From Trichomonas vaginalis G3 (taxonomy: Eukaryota > Parabasalia > Trichomonadida > Trichomonadidae), in contig NC_067206.1 in the NCBI RefSeq assembly GCF_026262505.1, positions 16,822,641 to 16,886,640 on the forward strand: 64,000 nt of DNA, given 5' to 3'. A model generated the notes under the pieces. The model was not told the DNA's origin. It saw only the letters and a program-made list of their open reading frames with translations, and did not search any database. Shown here piece by piece: positions 17,614 through 25,490 of the stretch (position 1 is the first letter of the stretch; every line of letters begins with the position of its first letter). Position numbers and translations under genes: made by a program.

Positions 17614-18507
17614 ATGTCAACAACCGAGAACACAACAACTGCTATCGTTCATGAAGCTATAAATGAAGAATATGAGTGGGTTCAGTTTAACAAACAACTC
17701 CGTCTCATTCGTTCGGTCAAAGACGATATGTACCAAGTGCAAAGTATTTTGACAGCATGTGCTACACCAGATACTAAGAAACCACAAGACTGGTTTAGGA
17801 ACCAAAGCACACAAGAACTTTTGAGCGAAGCACAGCGAGACATACTTTTTTCTGAAAACAGTGAAGAACAGCGACTACGAGAAAAATCTTACTCGCCAAA
17901 ACTCTATGAAAACAGTGAAGAACAGCGAGTAAGTAAAAAACCCCAGTCGCCAAAACTCTATGAAAATCGTGAAAAATTGCCAAATGGTTTGAGAGGATAT
18001 TATGTTCATAGACTTCTCGTAAATAATGTGGCACAATGGGCTTCAGCTCGCTATTCATGGTATGTTTGTAAACTTCTTGACGAAATTCATAGACAAGAAC
18101 GTGAAGAGCTAGAGAACAAGCTTGAAGCAAAAGACAAAAGCATTCAGAAAAGAATACCACGTTCGGTACCAAAAGGAAAGGAAAAGAACTATAAGTATAT
18201 GATTTATACTGAAGAGATGGAAAATGAAGAAGACAGAGATATGGTTATGTTGCATTTAGTCAGAAGAAACAACAAAAGCTTTTACGACCTTGCTAAGATT
18301 TACAAATCTGACAGAAATTGGTTCTATCGCGAAAACTTACCGATTTCAATGACCCCAAATGAAGATGTGAAACAAATAGTTCAAGATACGTTACCTCAAA
18401 CACACTATGATATTAAAGGTTGTACAATACTTACATTCAAAGAAGATTTGCCGCTACTGAAAGAAAAGATAACAGAGTATTTCGACAACTTCAAAGAGGA
18501 AGAGTAA
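17614..18507 (+). CDS. MSV199/KilA-type DNA-binding protein
   Basis: A 297-aa protein starting at the ATG at 17614 after TTTTTTTATCCGGAATATAA; an upstream in-frame extension is T-rich leader. Residues 20-160 fit an MSV199-like domain (YQVQSILTACATPDTKKPQD WFRNQSTQELL, then RGYYVHRLLVNNVAQWASAR, YSWYVCKLLDEI), interrupted by two SPKLYEN(S/R)E repeats at about residues 95-125. The C-terminal part (RSVPKGKEKNYKYMIYTEEM...MVMLHLVRRNNKSF) resembles the DUF3627-type partner domain common in iridovirus and other large-virus proteins. Probable regulator. Confidence 0.75.
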   Translation: MSTTENTTTAIVHEAINEEYEWVQFNKQLRLIRSVKDDMYQVQSILTACATPDTKKPQDWFRNQSTQELLSEAQRDILFSENSEEQRLREKSYSPKLYENSEEQRVSKKPQSPKLYENREKLPNGLRGYYVHRLLVNNVAQWASARYSWYVCKLLDEIHRQEREELENKLEAKDKSIQKRIPRSVPKGKEKNYKYMIYTEEMENEEDRDMVMLHLVRRNNKSFYDLAKIYKSDRNWFYRENLPISMTPNEDVKQIVQDTLPQTHYDIKGCTILTFKEDLPLLKEKITEYFDNFKEEE

Positions 18508-18599
18508 ATGAACCATTTATTTTTCAAGCTTGACACCAAAGATGGCTCATGTAGCTCTAGATGGTAAATTGCCTCATCTGCTGGGTCTATGTCGGTCAT

Positions 18600-18928
18600 T
18601 GTTTCAAGACAAGTCTTTTACTTTTTCAAGACAAGTCTTTTACTTTTTCAAGACAAGTCTTTTACTTTTTCAAGACAAGACCCGTTATTTTTCAAGAAAT
18701 TTTTTGGTGTAAAGTTCTCAAATTTGAGAACAGTGGTCTTGATTTCAGACGATACCCGTACTTTTTCAAGACAAGTCTTTTACTTTTTCAAGACAAGTCT
18801 TTTACTTTTTCAAGACAAGTCTTTTACTTTTTCAAGACAAGTCTTTTACTTTTTCAAGACAAGTCTTTTACTTTTTCAAGACAAGTCTTTTATTGTTTCA
18901 AGACAAGTCTTTTATTGTTTCAAGACAA
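18600..18928 (+). repeat. 22-bp tandem array (TCTTTTACTTTTTCAAGACA)
   Basis: About twelve units of TCTTTTACTTTTTCAAGACAAG in two blocks (18600-18680 and 18760-18928), split by a unique 80-bp stretch. Unit length and skeleton (ACTxxTTCAxxACAA) match the 13890-14405 array, including the unique interruption, so the two arrays probably have one origin. Confidence 0.88.
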
Positions 18929-19116
18929 TGTCCGACGTACCACCAACCGAGTCCATTCCAAAGCCAGAAGAACCGAAAGCTGCAGAACCACAACAGACTA
19001 AGACTAAAACTCTTTATTTTTCAAGCTTGACTTTTTACAATTTGAACTTTGTTCGCGTAGATATGAATTCTGAAAGAAGTATGAGGGTCTTGTATGACTT
19101 TGTACTTCTCCCATAG
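18928..19116 (+). CDS. Short Pro/Glu/Lys ORF, doubtful
   Basis: A 62-codon ORF starting MSDVPPTESIPKPEEPKAAE immediately after the 22-bp array. The first 30 residues have a coding-like composition; the rest is antisense to the ATPase C-terminus and probably not meaningful. It may be a small gene or the remnant of one. No family recognised. Confidence 0.25.
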   Translation: MSDVPPTESIPKPEEPKAAEPQQTKTKTLYFSSLTFYNLNFVRVDMNSERSMRVLYDFVLLP

Positions 19117-19896
19117 TTCATGTCTGTCAAACTTACCTGCCATGGACTCTTTCATAAGTTCCATGAAATCGTCTTCGGACAATCCAGGGAAAAGTATAAT
19201 GTCAGTAAGTATTCTTTTAACATCCTTACTTAAACTCTTTGCTGTCTGTACACAAATGACAACAGAGATGTTAAAGTGTCTGAGCTTCTTAAGAATTCGA
19301 CACATGTCTTGTTCTCTGTTCTTTAACAAAGGATGAGAAGCAAAGTCATCTAAAATAAGAAGACATCTATGAGGGTAAGTCTTCCAATCGTACGATTGCA
19401 ATTTCTTCGAAATGTATTCTATCTCTTTCTGTTTGTTTCTGAAGTGTTTCTTCTCTAATATTCTCTGCATTTCCTCATTTGGGTCTTTAAACTTCGAATT
19501 TATATACTCATTTATAGCATTGTACTTCAAAACTCTTCTTTGGTACTTCTTTATCCAATCTAACAACTCAGAGTCTTTTATACATACTAACTTAGACTTC
19601 TTTATAATATCTTTGAACGAATTTACGGTTTGGTCGAATTGACCAGAAGTACTACAAATAACAACTAACTCATAGAATGGGTTCTTCTCATCTAGTTCTT
19701 GTTGTTGTGCAGCCATTTTAAGATAAGTGAAAGTCTTACCCGACCCAGGCGGTGCGATTAGACCTGTTATACCATTCTGAGCAAATAGGAACTTGTCATG
19801 TATGGGTTTTATCTGAGCATTTTCTAACTTCCTCTTGTTCTTGTTTAAAACATTCTCAAATTTCTTGTCAATGTCAGCAAACTTTTTTTCTAACAT
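19021..19896 (-). CDS. FtsK/HerA-type genome-packaging ATPase
   Basis: The start is chosen at the ATG at 19896 (MLEKKFADIDKKFENV, 291 aa), since the longer frame would overlap the divergent gene. GLIAPPGSGKTFTYLK is the Walker A loop with the extended 'xxPGSGKT' seen in Polinton/PLV/virophage packaging ATPases. CLLILDDFASH is Walker B, and the later segment VVICVQTAKSL supplies the expected sensor Gln. The protein pumps element DNA into capsids. It shares a 36-bp divergent promoter with the 19933 gene. Confidence 0.88.
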   Translation of the reverse strand: MLEKKFADIDKKFENVLNKNKRKLENAQIKPIHDKFLFAQNGITGLIAPPGSGKTFTYLKMAAQQQELDEKNPFYELVVICSTSGQFDQTVNSFKDIIKKSKLVCIKDSELLDWIKKYQRRVLKYNAINEYINSKFKDPNEEMQRILEKKHFRNKQKEIEYISKKLQSYDWKTYPHRCLLILDDFASHPLLKNREQDMCRILKKLRHFNISVVICVQTAKSLSKDVKRILTDIILFPGLSEDDFMELMKESMAGKFDRHELWEKYKVIQDPHTSFRIHIYANKVQIVKSQA

Positions 19897-19932
19897 ATTT
19901 TTAGAAAAATTAAAATTTTTATCTTTTTGAAA

Positions 19933-20328
19933 ATGTCTAGCGATTTCGCTATCTATATTCGAGACAAACTTTTCGACTCTAAAACATCTGTCGACCATAA
20001 AATCTTACATAGTGTAAACAAGAAAGGTGAATTTGTTCTAAAGTTCTGTTTCTGGGAATATGACAAGAACCATAAAACATTAGGCAGAGAAGTCTTTAAG
20101 TTTGTCAATGACAGACTTGTTGACAGAGATGACGCCGATTGGAAAGATGAAGTCCAACAAAAGTTCTTAGAATGCAAAGAAGGCACATGCGCTGTTCTTG
20201 AAGATGAAATAGAAAACAGAATAGAAGAGCTATTAAAGGACAAAGAACTTTTACATAAATATGGTTGCGCCAAATTTGACATAACTCCACCAGAAAAGAA
20301 GAAGAAGAGAGAAAGAAAGAAAGAGTAG
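19933..20328 (+). CDS. 131-aa element protein, unknown
   Basis: Starts MSSDFAIYIRDKLFDSKTSV at the ATG at 19933, after AAATTTTTATCTTTTTGAA. The body is a compact, charged domain (GEFVLKFCFWEYDKNHKTLG, RLVDRDDADWKDEVQQKFLE) with helical C-terminal half and a basic tail (PPEKKKKRERKKE). It is divergent with the packaging ATPase at a 36-bp gap. I recognise no family; a DNA-binding or virion role is possible from the basic tail. Confidence 0.6.
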   Translation: MSSDFAIYIRDKLFDSKTSVDHKILHSVNKKGEFVLKFCFWEYDKNHKTLGREVFKFVNDRLVDRDDADWKDEVQQKFLECKEGTCAVLEDEIENRIEELLKDKELLHKYGCAKFDITPPEKKKKRERKKE

Positions 20329-20413
20329 AAGAAAGAAAGTAGAAGAAGAGAAGAAAGAACCAGAGCCAGTTCCAGAGAAAAAGAAATTTGACATGTAAAA
20401 ATAAAATTTTATT

Positions 20414-20829
20414 TTAGAACATTTCTGGGTCAATGTCAATGTTCTCTTCCTCTTTAGGAGCAAACACTGGCTTAGACTCTAAAATCTTTTTACCCAATTT
20501 ACCTTGAACTTCAACTATCTTAGACTCATAATATTCATAGTCGTCTGCTTTCTTTGGTTCATAAGGTATAACAAGTTTGTATGCTTTGCCTTCTTTAAGG
20601 TTTGAGAACCTTCTGTCAAAATTTTCTTTGACTGCTAACAAACCTTCTATGTCTAAGTCTTCAAATTTCGCACCATTTTTAGTCACAATAGCAAACTTAA
20701 CTGGTTCGATGTTCCAAACTTTGTCAAATGTAGACTTTTCAAAATGGTAGAAGAACATTCAAAATATGAATGGTCTAGTTCTTCTTTGACTTCTGTCATG
20801 TACTTATTTACTGAAATATATTTCGTCAT
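20414..20829 (-). pseudogene. Unknown element protein, copy looks broken
   Basis: The longest open part is 114 aa at 20414-20758 (VWNIEPVKFAIVTKNGAKFEDLDIEG ... YEYYESKIVEVQGKLGKKI), a beta-rich, acidic-tailed domain. Its leader beyond 20829 is of the second promoter class (AATATTTTTTTATCCGATAG), like that of the 17614 gene. The protein has the feel of a small single-stranded-DNA-binding or OB-fold-type protein (VEVQGKLGKKILESKP), which is speculation. About one break. Confidence 0.5.
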
Positions 20830-20865
20830 CTTTTCTATCGGATAAAAAAATATTTTTTTTAAAAT

Positions 20866-22099
20866 TTACTCATAAAAATTTTTCTTTGTATATACACCAT
20901 TCTGAACATCTAAAAGATTTTTGACATTTGCCAAGAATGTTCGTTTAGACGCTGTCATATAACCATACTCTTGACAATATTGTTTATATTCATCGTACAA
21001 CGACCTTTCATCTAAACACTCAAAGTTAGTCTCATCTATAAACAGTTCATATACACTCTTGTTTGCTTCTAACAATGTTTGTCTTTCTTCGGTATGTGGA
21101 ATTTGTCTTGGATTGAACTTAGAAATATCTAATGTCATGAAATATGAGAACAAGTGGTTGTAAAAGTCAGATGTCAAAGTTTCTGCTAAGTCGTCAAAAT
21201 ATTCTGTATCTTGCATATGAGAATCTGACGTTCTGACAACTACATATCTTCTGTCAGAACTTTCTAACTTCATCGGAACAGCATTGTTTGAAACCATAAT
21301 GAAATTTGCACATTTTCACAAACTCTTTGGTCTTTATATTTTCTTTCAACAACTCCAACTTTGTCTGTTATAAGACTCTTCAAAGCATCTGAGTTCAAAA
21401 CTTTTGTTGTATCTATACTTTGAAGTTCGTTACATACTATAAGTTTCATATTCTCTATTGAAGAGTTAAATTTACCGCAGATGTTTTCTAAGTTTGTCAT
21501 ATTCGGATTCGAATAGCCCTCTAATAGTTTGCATAAGATATCTGTAAAGAATGTGTTCTTACCAGTTCCTTGTTTTCCAATTATAATGAGAGCAGTTTCA
21601 TTCTTAGCACTTGGATATTGTAAGATGTTTGCAAACCAACATAAGATATACTCATAGACTCTTTCGTTTCCATTGCATATAATTTCTTTGACATGGTCTA
21701 ACCAAGCTTCTATAACATTTTCTTTCCATTCTACTTGTTCGTATTTATATCCAGTGAAGATAGAATAGAAGTTTGGAGATGGTGTATAAAACTTTATACC
21801 ACGAACTGAAAAATCTTCTAACTTCGACAATAAGATATCCCAAGCATCTAACATCTTCATGCCAACCTGTACGACTTTTATTTTCTTAAGTTTCTGTCTA
21901 CATTCTTGTTCTGAAACTATGTTGCTCTTGGTTTGTTAAAGACAACATCCCATTCTTTCATAACATAACATTCTGGGGCAGAGTCGACATAAATGACTAA
22001 ACGTTTCAAATTCTCGACTGCTTTGTTATAGTCTCTAAATGGACACATATTTCTGAACGCTTGGAAGTCATAAAAATCTGAAACGTCTATTCTGTACAT
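20866..22099 (-). pseudogene. SF3-type (D5/virophage-like) helicase, looks broken
   Basis: Open parts at 20866-21297, 21270-21860 and 21917-22099 all belong to one gene by content. The ATPase region has Walker A IIIGKQGTGKNTFF, Walker B MKLIVCNELQ, and motif region LITDKVGVVERKYKD; then SNNAVPMKLESSDRRYVVVR fits motif C (the sensor Asn) and the arginine finger of superfamily 3 helicases. The N-terminal segment (YRIDVSDFYDFQAFRNMCPF) precedes a D5_N-like part (YEYILCWFANILQ). This would be the replicative helicase. No primase or polymerase domain is evident. The leader is of the second promoter class. About two breaks. Confidence 0.82.
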
Positions 22100-22220
22100 T
22101 TTTATAAAAATAAAAAAAATATTTTTTTTATTCTTGACTTTGTTGTTCCATTTGTTGCATTTGTTCCATTTGTTGTTCTTGAGCTATTGTTGTTGAAGTT
22201 GTTCTTGTAATACAATACTT

Positions 22221-22933
22221 TCACCAGTTGCATCTTCCAATTCGAAACTTTCTGCCGTCATTGACAAATACATAGGACATAAAAAGTTTTACAGGAACAA
22301 AGTTTGCGTCGACTAAGGTTAAGTTTATGTTTGCTAAAGTGTTTGAGTTTACTAAAGCTGAAAACTCTGCATTCGAATGAACAATAGGCAAACCAGCAGA
22401 GAAAGTGTTGTTTATACGCATGAGTATCTTTTGGTCATAGTAGTTTCTGTCGACATTCGAATAGCACTTTGAACCTAAGTTTGAAACAATATATAAAATA
22501 GGTGTACTTAAAGTCAATGGAACAGACAAACCTTGTATGACACCTTTTCCTGTTATAGGAAACTGTTGGTAGTAAAAACCAGATATAAGTTTTGTATTAT
22601 AGCTCATATCGTTTATACTAAACTCAGTCGGACATCCAAACATAATGAAACCTGCTCTAGTTGCAGCACATGTTACATCCGTCCTTAAGTATTAAATAAG
22701 TCAACAAAACCTGTTGGTGGTATATCTGAGTAAGTATCTTCAAAGGAGTATTTTTTACCATTCACAACAATAAAATCTTCTGGTGTCAAAAGAGCAAAAC
22801 AGGCTTTAGTCGTCATTGTGTTTAAGGTTAGTTTACAATATCGTCCTTGAGGACTTTGTAAGTTTGTTGTTATAGAATTATATGACTCAGGGTTTTTAGT
22901 CGTAATAGTATAAACCACTATGTCTTCTGCCAT
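22221..22933 (-). pseudogene. Penton-like (single jelly-roll minor capsid) protein, looks broken
   Basis: Two open parts (22221-22643 and 22685-22933) are adjacent and probably derive from one minor capsid gene of about 230 aa. The C-terminal region (AEFSALVNSNTLANINLTLV DANFVPVKLFMSYVFV) matches the pattern of Polinton/PLV penton C-termini, in which a 'I.l.l.D..g.pv.l' strand pair closes the jelly roll. Placement two genes from the major capsid gene on the same strand fits. The assignment is by pattern, not alignment. About one break. Confidence 0.55.
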
Positions 22934-22937
22934 TTAC

Positions 22938-23126
22938 TTAGCAAATAAATTTTAATGAAATGTTGTGGTCGTCAAATATTTTTATGACGTCTGGGAAACT
23001 ATATTTTAAGTTCAACGTTTCACCTCCTTTCATAACGTATATCTTGTCAATGACATTATATGAAACACCACAGCAACTAACGTCGGGTTCTATTTCTTTG
23101 ATGTTTATATCGTCTGCCTCTGTCAA
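22938..23126 (-). CDS. Small element protein of unknown function, possibly partial
   Basis: An acidic ORF (EADDINIKEIEPDVSCCGVS, then YNVIDKIYVMKGGETLNLKY) with no clear ATG at its upstream end, so the coordinates mark the open part only. Beta-rich by appearance. It abuts the penton-like gene on the same strand and is probably co-expressed. No family recognised. Confidence 0.4.
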   Translation of the reverse strand: MTEADDINIKEIEPDVSCCGVSYNVIDKIYVMKGGETLNLKYSFPDVIKIFDDHNISLKFIC

Positions 23127-23181
23127 AGTTTCAATAGTTCTTTCAAAATTTCATGAGGTGCGATGACATATGAGTTCACTT

Positions 23182-23516
23182 TTACAGGGTTTGTTCGACC
23201 AAGTTTAACATTATACCTAAAGCTTGACAAATCTTCTCCTGAGTTTTAAGTTTGTCTTTAAGTTGTTGGTAGTCGTTTCGAATATCTGCAACAGAACTTA
23301 AGTCTCTGCTAACTTCAGGATATGTTGGTTGTTCTTTTACAGGAACTATTGTTATACCATCTTCGTCTTCGTATGGTTTCCCCACTTCAACATCTCTTTT
23401 TTGACATTGACAACAACACTTTGACTGTTTGTTTGAGTTGGTGAATTTAACTTCACATCTGCCATCGCCATTAAACCTTTTGAAACACTTACGCTTCTAT
23501 TTTTCGGAAATGACAT
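23182..23516 (-). pseudogene. Small coiled-coil element protein, looks broken
   Basis: It starts MSFPKNRSVSVSKGLMAMAD at 23516. Its C-terminal part (SVADIRNDYQQLKDKLKTQE KICQALG) is a probable coiled coil. Basic N-terminus, Pro-rich middle. It diverges from the 23535 gene with an 18-bp shared promoter. About one break. No family recognised. Confidence 0.45.
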
Positions 23517-23534
23517 TTTACTTAGAATAAAAAG
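23517..23534. promoter_or_regulatory. 18-bp divergent promoter
   Basis: The gap TTTACTTAGAATAAAAAG presents a T-tract/A-tract on both strands around TTAG/CTAA, closely like the gap at 8925-8941. It is the third such ultra-short divergent promoter in the element. Confidence 0.5.
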
Positions 23535-23954
23535 ATGGACGTATTTGAGTATCTCTTCGAATTGAAGCAGAACAAAGTTTACACACACAAACAATACAAG
23601 TTCATTGATAGAATAGTTCTTTACACAAACAATGGAAAATGTTATAGAATAGCAGTCTTTGCTGAACCAAAATATTTTCATAAAGCAAAGAAAGTTGGTA
23701 TAACCGAGATGGTGAAAGTTCTTGAAGCAGACAAAAATATAACAACAAAACTGACCGATATTTCTAAAGGAAAGTTTATCTTACAATTTTATGTCAAAAC
23801 TGGCGTACTGTCAATATTTGACGGAGAGAAGTCAGTTCAAGAACAACTTACTGACCTGCTGCCAAAATCTGCTCGATGGAAGCTGTCGTTATGCCAATCT
23901 GAGGAGCCCCAGCAGGTTTCATCGAACGAATCTTCAAAAGAGCATCTTCCGTGA
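23535..23954 (+). CDS. 139-aa element protein overlapping the capsid gene antisense
   Basis: Starts MDVFEYLFELKQNKVYTHKQ. Residues 1-105 look like a real folded domain (IDRIVLYTNNGKCYRIAVFA, EMVKVLEADKNITTKLTDIS). The last 35 codons lie antisense to the 3' end of the major capsid gene and have Ser/Glu-rich, antisense-like composition. Either a genuine tail-to-tail overlap of about 107 bp or a lost stop. No family recognised. Confidence 0.55.
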   Translation: MDVFEYLFELKQNKVYTHKQYKFIDRIVLYTNNGKCYRIAVFAEPKYFHKAKKVGITEMVKVLEADKNITTKLTDISKGKFILQFYVKTGVLSIFDGEKSVQEQLTDLLPKSARWKLSLCQSEEPQQVSSNESSKEHLP

Positions 23955-25458
23955 AAAGTGCTATTGGTTTTGTAAACTTCTTTGCTCTCAGTTCATCTGG
24001 ACCGTCTCTGTCACCAGTATATTGTATTTGAACTGTACCAACAGTTGAAATACCACCCATAAAATCTTCTGAGTCAGCAAATGGAATGCCAAGCCAAAAG
24101 TTTGAACGGTCTCCATTTGTATATTGAGTGTTTTGAGCTCCTGTATGAGTCCATACTTTCACATATGGCATAATAGAACTTTGCATTTCAGGGTTAATGG
24201 TTGTTGTGAAGTTGTTGTTAAAGTTCATAGCATCTAATGTCAAGTTGTATGACCTCATATCCTCAACTGTAGAATATTCTTCTCTTGGATAATATTTGCC
24301 ATCTATGTTTATATGGTATTTAATACCAGGGTTGTAGAAGCAAGAATAGTCATTTATAGTTCGTCTGAACAGTACAAACATAGTATCTGCATGTTTCATT
24401 GCAGTTGTTAAAGCAATATCTGTTCTTGCACCTGCGGCTCCTGGATTTTGGTTTCCAACTTCACCTGCAAAGTCTTTGACAGATATTTGGTGTATAGGGA
24501 ACATAAGTGGAACTGCAATATATTTGGCAGCTAAAGCATTTGAAATATCTGGGTCCAACATATAGACTGCAAGTCTGCTTTCTATTCTCTTGCATTCAAA
24601 CTTTTCGCATGTGAACTTAACTGGGTCCCAAGCAGTTCCAGCAGCATTGAAATAATAGTTTACTTCAGTGTTGAGGTTTGAGAAACCAAAGTCTAAGTCA
24701 ACTTTGTCTTTGCAAAAGTCGGCGAATGACGTTTTATTTGTTCCCACTACTTCTGTAAGAGTGAATGGGTCTTGTGTTGGTGCAATGACTAAGTTATTTT
24801 TGCTTGGAGTAAGTTCGATAGAAATTTTTCCTGCCCAGTTTGGCAAGTATCTTAAAAACCTGAAGATGAGGAAAGATGACAAAGGAACTCTAAGTTTCAG
24901 TTTTACTTTAGTGACAGCATTTCCATCTGAACCAGAAAGGTTAACATAAACTCCTGGAACGTTAGGGTCAAGTCTTCTTATTTTCTCAATAGTTGCATAC
25001 TGGTCTGTTTGTTCTCTAGCTTGTGGTTGTACTGAGTTTCTCAAAGCGAACCATTCATAGTTTGCCCATGTTACTGTTTGAACTAAGTCAGAGTTAGAAT
25101 ATATCTTATATCCCATGAAAACTTCTGGAGCATATTGGTATCCGACATAGAAAATTCCATTGCAACCTTTCTTGTCAGACAACTTGGCAGAAGGTTTTAT
25201 TTCAATGTCTTGTTCCACGTATAAGAATGAGTTGTCAATAGAAATAATATGAAACCTGTCGCAAGCAATATCTACTGTTGTTGAAGAACCTTCTCCAAAC
25301 TCACCTACGTTTCCATAAGAAACAGCAGTTGTATATTCGTAAGTTCCAGGAACTATTTCTGACCTTCTAATGGCATTGTCGCATTCGTTATACCATTCGG
25401 AAACATTTCCATTCATAGCATCCAAAACTGTTGGCGTTATATTCTGAGCGGCGTACAT
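23848..25458 (-). CDS. Major capsid protein candidate (double jelly-roll)
   Basis: A 536-aa protein starting MYAAQNITPTVLDAMNG. Size, beta-rich character and position between penton-like and packaging genes fit the Polinton/PLV major capsid. Typical features include a first domain with YEYTTAVSYGNVGEFGEGSS and DRFHIISIDNSFLYVEQDIE, the interdomain FLIFRFLRYLPNWAGKISIELTP pattern seen in double-jelly-roll capsid proteins, a second domain rich in short strands, and the C-terminal QILAAGQ. The gene is fully open. Structural-class leader TATTTTTACTCATATGAA. A search of profile libraries or structure prediction would settle it. Confidence 0.8.
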   Translation of the reverse strand: MYAAQNITPTVLDAMNGNVSEWYNECDNAIRRSEIVPGTYEYTTAVSYGNVGEFGEGSSTTVDIACDRFHIISIDNSFLYVEQDIEIKPSAKLSDKKGCNGIFYVGYQYAPEVFMGYKIYSNSDLVQTVTWANYEWFALRNSVQPQAREQTDQYATIEKIRRLDPNVPGVYVNLSGSDGNAVTKVKLKLRVPLSSFLIFRFLRYLPNWAGKISIELTPSKNNLVIAPTQDPFTLTEVVGTNKTSFADFCKDKVDLDFGFSNLNTEVNYYFNAAGTAWDPVKFTCEKFECKRIESRLAVYMLDPDISNALAAKYIAVPLMFPIHQISVKDFAGEVGNQNPGAAGARTDIALTTAMKHADTMFVLFRRTINDYSCFYNPGIKYHINIDGKYYPREEYSTVEDMRSYNLTLDAMNFNNNFTTTINPEMQSSIMPYVKVWTHTGAQNTQYTNGDRSNFWLGIPFADSEDFMGGISTVGTVQIQYTGDRDGPDELRAKKFTKPIALFTEDALLKIRSMKPAGAPQIGITTASIEQILAAGQ

Positions 25459-25490
25459 TTCATATGAGTAAAAATATAGAATAGTTGGAT

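Noticed and set aside
18530-19001. Open frames reading SFTFSRQVFYFFKTSLL repeats
   Set aside because: Same cause: stop-free 22-bp array read in several frames.
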